Shown piece after piece: positions 20,806 through 29,859 of a stretch of 64,000 nucleotides of DNA. The notes under the pieces were generated by a model. The model was given only the letters and a program-made list of their open reading frames with translations, did not search any database and was not told the origin of the DNA. The translations under genes were made by a program, and so were the position numbers. This DNA is from Phytophthora colocasiae (lineage: Eukaryota > Oomycota > Peronosporomycetes > Peronosporales > Peronosporaceae): assembly GCA_018806915.1 (NCBI GenBank), contig JAGKQI010000028.1, positions 620,001-684,000 on the forward strand. The letters run 5' to 3'. Numbering within the stretch: position 1 is the stretch's first letter; the number at the start of each line of letters is the position of its first letter.

Positions 20806-22947
20806 CTAGGTAGGTTTTGTGTAGCTAACAAAACTAATGAACCTTTTTCGAATTCATTTGTGTTGCCTCTACCAACAGTATCAGCGTTCAGCTTCTGTCG
20901 ATCGACAGAAGCTGCGATAGCATCCTGGACAAACCGTATGACGGCTTGTCTTCGCTGGACAAAGTCTAGCGCACCCGAGCTGAATCCTTTCAGCTTGTCG
21001 CCCTTGTCAGCAGCAGGCCCTGCCTGCTCGCTATCATCACTCATGTCTGTGCCCGGCACAGACATCGCGCGCTCGTTCCTGCTCGAACGAGACGTCGCAC
21101 GCGTCACCGCAGCTGATAGTGTGCTGCTATCAGTTGCATTCTGCGGTTGTTCGGACGCAACCGTAGATCCTCCCCCACTTAAGGAGGAAGCTACCCCACC
21201 GAGCATGCTCGGCAACCGTGGATGCCTCATGGCATTCACGTAGAACGGTGTATGCCCTGTCGAGGCATGCACCGAGTTGTTGATGGCAAACTCTGCCATC
21301 GGCAAGCACTCGCTCCAATGCGGGAACGAGTGAGCGTAGCCCTTCAACGTGTCACCCAGTACGCGGTTGACACGTTCGGTCTGTCCGTCCGTCTGCGGAT
21401 GATCCGCAGTCGACATTGACAATCTTGAGCCAAGAAGTGTAAACACTTCTTGCCAGAACCGCGCTGTGAAGCGTGATCACGGTCCGACACAATGTCGAGC
21501 GGCATGCCATGGTGTTTGAACACCATGTCAACAAACAGTCGCGCAGTCTGCGCGGCTGTAACAGTAGCCGGGACGGCAGCAAGATGAACCATCTTGCTGA
21601 ATCTGTCCACAAAGACAACGATGCCCGTCCTCCGCTTGCTGTCAGGCGGAAGACCGAAGACAAAGTCCATGGACATGGACTGCCAACACTCCGACGGAGT
21701 CGGAAGTGATTGAAGAGGAGCCTGCGAGAACTGCGCAGGCTTCACGCGTTGACAAACCTCGCAAGCACGTACGTACTTGCGCACCCACTTGTACTGGTGG
21801 CGCCAGTAGAAGTCACGCGTGAGAAGAGTGTACGTCTTCTCACGACCCGGATGCCCTGCCGTGGGGGCATCGTGATACTCGAACATGATCCTCAACCGGA
21901 TGTCATGATCATTCGGAACGACAATGCGATCCGCATTGTCGTCTACTGCACTGTACAACAGTAGGCCTTCGTGTACACGATAGCGGTGTACACGAGCTCG
22001 AAGATGAGGGGTTAGCTTCCGACGTGCCACGTCGGAAGGTGCCGCGAGGAACTCCAGCAGCCCCTTCGCGTCTGCATCCCTTGCATACGCGTTCTTCACG
22101 TCGTCAACCAACGTTGACGACGGCACACTTGTCCTCACGACGCCAACTACGTTGGCGTCGACCGTCTCCGCATAGTCAGGTCGACGCGATAACGCGTCGG
22201 CCACTACATTGAGTCTTCCGGGTTTGTACTCTACCCGGAAGTTGTACTCCGCGAAGAAGGACAACCATCTCGCCATACGTTGCGAGATGTGCGGCGACTT
22301 AATCGCCGTACGCAATGATGCGTGGTCCGTATAGACCACGAACGGTCTACTCTCAAGTAGATACACTCGGAATTTTGCGAGTGCATACTTCATGGCAAGG
22401 AGCTCCTTGTCATGTACAGGGTAGTTACGCTCAGCTGGCTTCAGCTGACGCGATTGATAGTAGACTACACGATCACGCTCTTCGTGATCGTGTTGCATCA
22501 ATGCACATCCGATTGCAAAGTCGGATGCATCGCACACTACGTGGAATGGACGATCTTGGTCCGCCACGGCCAAGGTCGGCGCTTCAGTCAAGCCCTGCTT
22601 GACTGCACCGAATGCCTCCTCGCACTCGGTCGTCCAAATCCACTCAGCTTCTTTCTTAAGAAGCTGTGACAACGGGCGAATCTTGCCCGCGTAGTTCTCC
22701 ACGTACTTGCACAAGTACGTGGCAAGACCAAGGAACTGCCACAGTTCCTTCACATTGGATGGCGTGGGCCATTCATTGATCACTCTGACCTTCTCTGGGT
22801 CAGGGCGCACGCCGTCTTTCCCCACGAGACACCCCAGCACGGGTATCTCGCTCGCCCCGAAGATACACTTCTTCAGGTTCGCATAGAGCTTATGTTTCCT
22901 CATAAGCTCTAGCAGCTTCCGGAGATGCACTTTGTGCATCTCAATGA
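20806..22947 (-). repeat. Right arm of 4.4-kb inverted repeat
   Basis: 2142 bp, complementary to 18490-20587. Its outer end at 22947 joins Merlin intron sequence without an LTR or target duplication, so this is a rearrangement breakpoint rather than an integration. Confidence 0.93.
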
Positions 22948-23670
22948 ATAGCAAGTTAGTCAAAAGACACAAACTATATTATCTAAATCAACTTACCCTG
23001 GAAGGATAAACCTTTTGATTTCCGCCGACAAAGTCGGCTTGGTGCGGTCGTCATTGACTACCTTGTCGAACCACAAATTTGTGGTTCGATCAACCCCGCC
23101 GAAAAGCCAAAAGTCAGCATGACGTGTGCCCATGTTGTCTTCGACTTTTTCTTTATGCTTGTTTCATCTATTTCGACATGTCCTGGCTAACAAACCAACA
23201 CTTAGTAAAACATTTTAATTTTTAAATATTTAAAAACATAAAAATAAAATTAACCTTTACAGGTACACGTAACATTTCTGCCGTGCAAATGTCACGGCAG
23301 AACTGGTACCAATCTGCCATGGTCTTTGAACTCCGGCCAGTCATTTGAATTGCACTGGTGCTTTTCTCCTGTTTAGCCCAGAAGAAAAGCATTAGCACGG
23401 CTTGATGTAGCTTGAGTCCTTGACCTTCGAAAAAACTACCCTTCTTGAACGATCGTTCAAGACGACATGTAGCGCGATTGCACCGAAAGCGGCGGCGGTT
23501 CGGTGCCAAACGCATCGCATCGCCGCGCTTCGGGCAGTCGCGGGAGGTTGGCAGTAGCCCTACCTTATAGCACCACTCTAAGGCTGTTGCCTCGGTGCTG
23601 CATGCAGCCATCACGGCCTGGAGGGTGAAGTCCTCGCAGTCAGACACGTCGTACATTTCTCTAGTCATGG
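22948..23670 (-). pseudogene. Merlin-type DNA transposase, intron-containing, broken
   Basis: Resembles the Merlin/IS1595 transposase family. Exon 1 (23668 to about 23255) has the zinc-ribbon region (RDCPKRGD, FRCNRATC) and the conserved SFKKGSFFEGQGLKL and FFWAKQEKSTSAIQM blocks. An intron with AAG|GTTAAT and TTAG|CCA ends is inferred. Exon 2 (23186 to about 22997) starts with GHVEIDETS, which holds the first catalytic acid, then ADFWLFGGVDRTTN after a 1-nt loss in an A run. A second donor GTAAGT begins at 22996; the rest is cut off at 22947 by A2. C inserted at the start codon. Family call from motifs only. Confidence 0.72.
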
Positions 23671-24659
23671 TGTAACAGGATTAGTGCGCATCTTGAAGAG
23701 ACAACGGTCAATGATAGCGGACGGGTGAATGTAGCTGCCATGGATAGTCGAAGAACGCCACAAGTTGAAGTTGGCATTGATGGACGAACGCTAGACGATC
23801 GGGAGGAAGGAGAAATAACGACTTCGGCTCACCCCGATGACGGTGATTGGCAGACGACGTCGCAAACGATGACAATTACTGGAACCGACGAAGATCTGGG
23901 TGGTTCCGACGTGGATCTCAGTCAGCCTCTTCGCATGTGGAAACGAACGATGGACGGAAGCAAGGACTCTCGAGTCTCAGTATCGAATTTGCAACGGGGA
24001 AGCGAAGACGCACGAAATAAGCGACGGAGGTGACAAACTCCTGAATTTGCCCGACAGTGAGAGCATCGAATTGACGTTGACGGAGAGAGGCCCCGACGGT
24101 GACAATTGTTGAAGTCGCCCGAAGGCACACTCGTGAAATTACCCCGACACTGAGTCGACGAGCAACAAGAACGAACGTTGAGTGTTGTCGGTGACGACCG
24201 ATTGACTGACGGACGGACGGACGGACGAACAAGTAAGGACGAAGGTAAGTAGGAGAGAGTGGGAGTAGAACGAACGGATTGAACTGGTAGCTTAGGGCGA
24301 CAACCGAGTGGAGGCTGATACGATCGAGACTTGGACGGACGAACCCCTGTGCGCGAAGTTGGTACTAGTAGCGACACCAGCGAGGAGCTCCAAGGAAGAT
24401 CATTAGTGCTGACGATACGAGGGAGTTGTTCGAAGTGAACGATTGATTGAACGAACGGACGGACGAACGTAAAGGGTGAAAACTCTATTACATTTGAATA
24501 CAAATAGGAACGAAGTTCCGGCGCAGGTGACTGAGCCAGCAGAGTGTTGCTGTTATTGATCGTGAACTAGCCCTAAAACAAGAACTCGGCGAGACAAACG
24601 TAGATAAGTACTGTCAGCCATACGATCCGCTAGCGAACAGGCGTATTGGGTTCGTCACA
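23671..24659 (+). repeat. C 5' LTR
   Basis: Starts TGTAACAGG, ends TTCGTCACA. Same length as 54372-55360. Contains a GGAC/GAAC simple-repeat patch near 24203-24232. Open frames in it are continuations of the same peptide in both LTR copies and are not gag. Confidence 0.94.
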
Positions 24660-24677
24660 TGGTGGTCATACAGGGGC
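24660..24677 (+). other. C primer-binding site
   Basis: TGGTGGTCATACAGGGGC begins directly after the LTR end. The complement ends in CCACCA, as a tRNA 3' end would. The tRNA is not identified. Confidence 0.72.
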
Positions 24678-24718
24678 TACTAACGAAAAAACGTGAGCTA
24701 CGAAAGAAACGACGCACG

Positions 24719-26982
24719 ATGGGAACGAGAACGGCAACAGTTATGGCTACTGCGAAAACTGCTCGAACGACGCGAAGCAGGAGGAGCATGCCGAATACAA
24801 TCGAAGTCGAAGAGAAGACTGAAGATAATGACGTTGACGATGGAACCGCGACGCCACTGGGTGTCGATCAGCCGCTGAACAATGAAGCATCAGGAACGGT
24901 GATGACGGAACCAGTGATAGATCCTACCAGTGATGCCGCTACGGAGCCGTACGAGGAGCTCTCCGACGACACTCAGGAACCCACGGAGGCAGAAATCGTC
25001 AACCTGACGCGTACAATGAGGAAGTTAGCCGCCAGAACCGGAACGGGATCGATGGTTTCCACCAGGTTGAAGAAATTGGCAACTGACCTGCAACAAGTGA
25101 CAGCGCGATTGAGTAACTCAGGAGCCGAAGTACTCGATGAAGGTGACGTGTTGAACGATGACGAGCTTGAACGAAAACCACCAGGGCGACGCGTGAAGTC
25201 GGTGAATCTGGAGTAGTTGATCGAGCTAACCAGCGTGACGAAGGGGACGACCCGGATTCTGAACGCCCAAGTATTGACTCTGACCTGGAAGAACGACCCC
25301 GACGACATGCGGCGAGGTCGCAGGGACCGAGGCGACGTCAACATGTGAAGAACTTAGCCACCCGAAGGCGGGATAATGACGATAACGAACGAAAGCCACG
25401 AGGACGTGGACGGAGCCGTGAACGCCGACGAAGGAGTGAATCACGTAGGAGAGATCGCCACCACCGGGAACGACGAGATGAACGACCTCAACGACACCGA
25501 CAACAACGAGTCCCACCAGGAGGAGACTCATCCGATGGAAATGGTAGCTCGAGCGATGACGGTGCTGATGACGAGCGACGGGGCCGACGTGAACGGAGTA
25601 ACAGCGGAAGCAGTAGCTCTAAAAGCCAGGACAGTTCCGATGAATCTAGCGATCCGGAACGTGACGGTCGGCGAGAACCCCGAAGACACGGTAGACGACG
25701 TGAACACCATGAACGACGACGACGAGTGGACTTAGAACTTTCGAGCTTTACACCGACGCCACGAGCATCAGTATCGACGTGGGTAGATCGAATTGACTTG
25801 GCACTGAAGGGAGCCAAAGAATCGGGACGAGGTGAATGGTCCGACCACTCCTTGTACTTCAACCTTGGGAATAAATTGATGGAGAGCGCGGCGAGATGGT
25901 GGGTGAATATGGATAGAAGACTGCACCATCGAGACCGCACTTGGACGAAATTGAAAGTGGCATTGTTGCGACGATACGGACCTCGTGTGGATAAGTCCGC
26001 TGCTGAAGCTCGAGTAAATGCACGGTGCCGATTCCACCAGGAACCATATGCGGATTTCGCGGCAAGGTTGCGTGAAGCGGCCGACAGGAATGAAGTCAGC
26101 GAACGAGTGTTTCTGGCGCAGTTCTATCGATGCATTGATCGAACAGTAAGACAACTGGTCAAACAACCACCGGTACCTCGAACCTTGGAAGAAGCTGTGG
26201 AGAAAGCAATCGAAATTGACGACCCAATGGATTATGTGACTGGAAATCAGCTAGCGACGCAAACTCAATACCGACCACCAGCAGGAAGAGAAGGTCGCAT
26301 GGTAGTGATCCCGGGAGTTGGTACGCTGACGTTGCCGACAGAAGGAAGTGAGAAAGACGTGGAAACTAGCAAAGTGACGGCGGAAACCACGGATGCTCTT
26401 GCTATCTGTAACAACCAACAGGGCGTGTACAACTGGCCAGCTGGAGTATTTGAACTTCCACCGGGGCAAAAGCGGAATGGACGATTTTGGGCGGCAACTG
26501 GCAACAGTGGAAAGAAACGAGCTGAGAAAAAGAAAGCTAAGCAGAAGTCCAAGGTGGATGCGTCGTTAGTCAAAGAACGGAAGCAAACGAAACGTGAGAT
26601 TCTGGACACCAGTAGTGAAGATGAACCCGACGAGAAGCGAACGAAGCGACAGAAGACGAGGACGATCCCACCTAATGCAGCCGTGAAGCGGACATCAGCA
26701 GAAGATCAAACCTACGGAACAACCCGAATAGTGGAGGCGCATTCATCGACGTATGGAAGACAAGGACGAAGTGATAACACCAATCGACCATGTTTTCATT
26801 GCGGACAGAATAGTCACTGGTCATCGCAGTGCCCAAATGAACCGAAGTGTTTCGCGTGCTACAAGAGAGGACACTTTGCGAGAGATTGCCCTAACGAAGA
26901 CGCCAAGAAACGCAACGACGAGTACCTGCAGAAGCGCGCCGAAGAAATAAAGAAGACGTCGGGAAACGATACCCGGGCGTAG
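24719..26982 (+). pseudogene. gag: C Gag with two zinc knuckles, one frameshift
   Basis: Acidic and Arg-rich N-terminal part (start ATG at 24719, MGTRTATVM) ends at TAG 25214-25216. The same protein continues in the -1 frame from about 25210 (GVVDRANQRDEGDDPDSE), so one indel breaks it. Then an Arg/Ser/Asp repeat region, the Gag domain (FNLGNKLMESAARWWVNMD, ARCRFHQEPYADFAARLRE) and CCHC knuckles CFHCGQNSHWSSQC and CFACYKRGHFARDC. It ends at TAG 26980-26982 beside the frameshift signal. The 5' part could instead be a separate small frame. Confidence 0.82.
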
Positions 26983-27003
26983 TAGCGGAGGTGCGACGTC
27001 CGG
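26961..27003 (+). promoter_or_regulatory. -1 ribosomal frameshift signal, C gag/pro
   Basis: Heptamer G GGA AAC at 26961-26967 in the gag zero frame (TCG GGA AAC GAT). Spacer 5 nt, stem CCGGGCGT (26973-26980) / ACGTCCGG (26996-27003), 8 bp with one G-U pair, 15-nt loop. The gag TAG is at the stem top. The -1 frame is open across the site (KRYPGVVAEVRR). Confidence 0.72.
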
Positions 27004-28399
27004 TAATACGAGAGACTCTCCGACAACGAGCTGATAATGATGATGGTGCGTCCAAGAAGAACGATCTGCCGGAGGTAGCGTCTCCAAATGACGGGGTGGT
27101 ACGAACGATGGAGCAAATGAAGAATGAAGGTGGGGAACGCGATGGGGATCGAGCAGCGATCTATGTAGCTACGGTACGACCTGCTATGGCAACGAAGAAA
27201 TTCAGACGAATACGACTAGAGGAACGGTCGGAGGTTGAGACCCCTGGTGCGAACGAAAACGGCATCAGTTCGAGTATGGAGACCAGGAATCCCGTGGATA
27301 TGAGGGTGACGACGGAGCTTAACAACGAACGAACTTTGGAACTGGTCTCGACAACAACAGTGAACGGATTAACCGCTGAAGAAGGCGCGAACAGTGCAGC
27401 GGAAGGCAGTCCTGGTACGAACGGAGTTGAAGCTGGAGAAGGCGCGTGCGAACCCAGTGACGACCAGACTACTACCAGTGGTGGAGTCGCTACTGGAGAA
27501 GACGAGACGGAACCGGAACCGGATGGAGAAGAAAGAGCGATGAAGCGACGACGGGTGACTGCTGAACGACGGTTGCAACGACGACTTGCGCGACGAACCG
27601 CTCGACAACGACGACGGGAGAAGCTGAACCTCCAGCGAGAATGTAAACAACGCGAGAATAGTCGGCGCGAACGACTAATTCAGGCACGACGAAATGAAGC
27701 ACACACAGCGTTGCAGAAATTGGCCGAGAGACGACGCGAACGGAGCGGATCCTGTGTCGACCGGAATCCATGAAACGGAAAAGACGATCCCAGTGAAGCT
27801 GGTGAAGACAACCCGTGAAACCACAACGACGATTGCAGTGCCGAACGATGACGGTGACGAATATGTGCATTCCAAAGATGGTTTACCGACGGCAAGAGTT
27901 CGGGTGAATCGCAATTGGAAGGACATTAAGCTCGATAGCTGTTCGCGATACACAGTTGCCGGCACAGAATGGATGCAACATGGGGACCGACTGGACGTTG
28001 AGACACCAGTGGACTTTGTCGAAGGGATCGGTGGATTCTTGTTGGACGTTGTTGGTATGTGGCGGTTCCATATGCAAATGGTGTTTGGAGAAACTATTTG
28101 TGTGGATGCGTGCATTGTGGATGGATGCGACGACGAGTTCTTGCTGGGTGTGGACTTCCTGAAGCAACACAATGCCAAACTGGATTTCGAGCGCATTGAA
28201 CTGACGTATCGAGAGAAGCAACGAAGATTCATTATACCCTTCCGGACGAACGAAATATTTGATGACGGCGCGAAGGCGCGCATTGCAAAGGTTCGGATGA
28301 CGAGACGTACACAATTGACTGGAAATGCCGTAACGCCTGCTGAAGTATCGGTTGCTGCTGCGGACGGTGAACTTGGAATGTTTGTGCCGACGCGATGCG
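26968..28399 (+). pseudogene. pol: C pre-protease basic domain and aspartic protease
   Basis: Entered by -1 frameshift. Residues to about 27773 are charged and end in a strongly Arg-rich coiled segment (ERRLQRRLARRTARQRRRE). The protease follows in another frame from about 27700, so a 1-nt lesion lies near 27700-27770. Protease motif is LDSCSRYTVAG near 27930, with D-S-C where D-T/S-G is usual; this variant is plausible for this clade but unusual. Second motif FLLGVDFLKQHNA near 28138. Interrupted by D1 at 28400 inside the codon series, which resumes at 36313. Confidence 0.78.
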
Positions 28400-28810
28400 T
28401 GTAACGGGGTTACACGGCGCTGCGCGCCTTGGCTACAGTTGGTGTGGTACACACCGACTATCACACGTCACAGATCTATGTATGACACATCGTGTTTCTC
28501 ACACGTCACATATGTAGCCATTTGTTGGCAGTTAGCTCAGAGCCACACATTGCATTTAGACTAGGATTTAGTATGTTAGATACTAAATCCGTTACATTTA
28601 GGATTAGGGCAATAAAATCAATAAAAATCAGTTTGCATTTTACATAATTAGTGTTAGTTCCTTTATTATAGGGACACTGATTGTGGGAGTCCCGTATTTA
28701 GTGGACTACTTGGTTCTTGTATAGAACCGAAGGCTAGTGCCTTGCAAGCAGGACTCTACGAGTCAACTAAACTTCCTCTGTGTCGTGCACACCTACGCAG
28801 CCCCGCTGCA
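28400..28810 (+). repeat. D1 5' LTR (411 bp)
   Basis: Starts with the palindrome TGTAACGGGGTTACA (shared with the family A LTR), ends CCCCGCTGCA. Contains hairpins GGCGC/GCGCC, GGTGTG/CACACC and an 11-bp stem GGATTTAGTAT / ATACTAAATCC. Confidence 0.95.
28611..28625 (+). promoter_or_regulatory. D1 5' LTR polyadenylation-type signals
   Basis: Two overlapping-spaced AATAAA hexamers at 28611-28616 and 28620-28625 (repeated in the 3' LTR about 7.5 kb on). Position within the LTR suits 3'-end formation of the element RNA; inferred from sequence only. Confidence 0.5.
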
Positions 28811-28812
28811 TC

Positions 28813-28829
28813 TGGTAGCACTTGTAGTC
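28813..28829 (+). other. D1 primer-binding site
   Basis: TGGTAGCACTTGTAGTC, 2 nt after the LTR. Family A has TGGTAGCACTTTGTAGTC at 58560, so both families use the same or closely related tRNA primer. tRNA not identified. Confidence 0.75.
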
Positions 28830-28867
28830 AATCCAACCCCTGAGTTGAAGACTGTTTCTCTGTGAGA

Positions 28868-29839
28868 ATGGAGCCAGAAGCATACGCTCACTTGACTCCG
28901 AGCCAGCGGGACACGCTTAACAAGCTTACGTCCTTGCTGGGCCCTGAAGGTATGGCGCACCTTGCGTCCCAAGGTCCGGAGGCCGTCAACGCGCGCCTCG
29001 AGGCATTTGCCTCGTACGAAAACGCTCTGGTTGAGCACATCCAACGGAATGTATAAGGAGTTAACCCCGCTCCGAGAGCTAAGCCCGTCACGCTCAGCGT
29101 GAAGACCTTTCACGGGCACGAAGGAGAGAACCTCCTGTTGTGGACCCGAGAGGTCGAAATGGCCATGGGGGCCGCTATGCTCCAGTTGGAAGGCCAACGT
29201 GTGGCGTTTGCCATCTCTAAGCTCGAAGGGCGAGCACGAGAATGGGCCCTGACGTCTGGGACGTCGGTAGAAATGGCCTTCCCCACTTGGGGTGAGCTTA
29301 AGGCCAAGCTTACGCAAGTGTTTGCTCCGCCAAACCAGGCGTATCGCGTGCGGTCACGCTTCCTTGCTTGCCGACAGGGCAAGAAGGACCTGGTGGACTA
29401 TGTCCAAGAGCTGCGCACGCTCATTGCCGGCATGGCTGCCGACCCTCTACCTGAGGTGGTCACCGTGACCATCTTCATGGAAGGTTTACGAGCTGGCGTG
29501 GCCAGGACGGAGGCATTTCGTCAGAATCCTCGCACCTTCGAGGACGCTGTCAGCGTGGCACTGAATGCCGAACACAACTTTAAGTTGTCGAGGGTCGGTG
29601 CTAATAGCACAGGGTCCGGGGGACCCGAGCCCATGGACCTCAGCTACGCTGAAGATGAAGTAGCCGAGCTACGAGCTGCGGTGCAGCGTATGAGCACCCG
29701 CCGGTACTACGCGTGTGGTAGTCCCACACATCTGAGGCCCAACTGCCCTCTGCGCAAAGAGCGCGCCGGCCAGAATGGCCGCAACACTGCCGCGGGTCCC
29801 GCTTTGGGCTCTGCCCAGGGAAACGACGGCTCCCAGTAG
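28868..29839 (+). pseudogene. gag: D1 Gag, one in-frame stop
   Basis: Start ATG 28868 (MEPEAYAHLTPSQRD). The frame is interrupted by TAA at 29054-29056 after HIQRNV and resumes in the same frame, so a single nonsense change breaks it. The Gag domain runs from about 29099 ([39 protein letters not shown] core). The C-terminal knuckle is [11 protein letters not shown] preceded by YYA, so the first Cys spacing is reduced (CX2C incomplete). Ends at TAG 29837-29839 in the frameshift stem. Confidence 0.84.
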
Positions 29840-29859
29840 ACGCGGGGCGGTCTACTGGG
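29818..29859 (+). promoter_or_regulatory. -1 ribosomal frameshift signal, D1 gag/pol
   Basis: Heptamer G GGA AAC 29818-29824 in the gag zero frame (CAG GGA AAC), 7-nt spacer, perfect 10-bp stem CCCAGTAGAC (29832-29841) / GTCTACTGGG (29850-29859), loop GCGGGGCG. Gag TAG is in the stem. The -1 frame is open from the heptamer into pol without a stop. Loop and spacer match family A, while heptamer and stem bases differ. Confidence 0.85.

Larger units (their letters stand above)
20588..22947 (-). pseudogene. pol: A2: inverted partial family A pol (RT thumb, RNase H, integrase)
   Basis: Minus-strand fragment lacking LTRs, gag, protease and the RT core. It keeps better coding sequence than A1: RT thumb (KLYANLKKCIFGASEIP), RNase H with CDASDFAIG, DKELLAMKYAL, YTDHASLR and ADALSRRPDY, the HHCC region (HDAPTAGHPG ... 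CEVCQRVKP), first Asp SMDFVFGLP, the DHPQTDGQTERVN Asp/Glu region, and the C-terminal APRFIGPFKVLERHG domain. One missing base in the DRDPRF motif splits it near 21470; the same base is missing in A1. Parent frames run 22947 to 21344 and 21446 to 20580. Confidence 0.88.

Noticed and set aside
23725..24033. Acidic ~100-residue frame in the C LTR (also 54427-54734) as an LTR-encoded gene
   Set aside because: It is short, has no domain, and lies entirely within the LTR; coding status cannot be supported.
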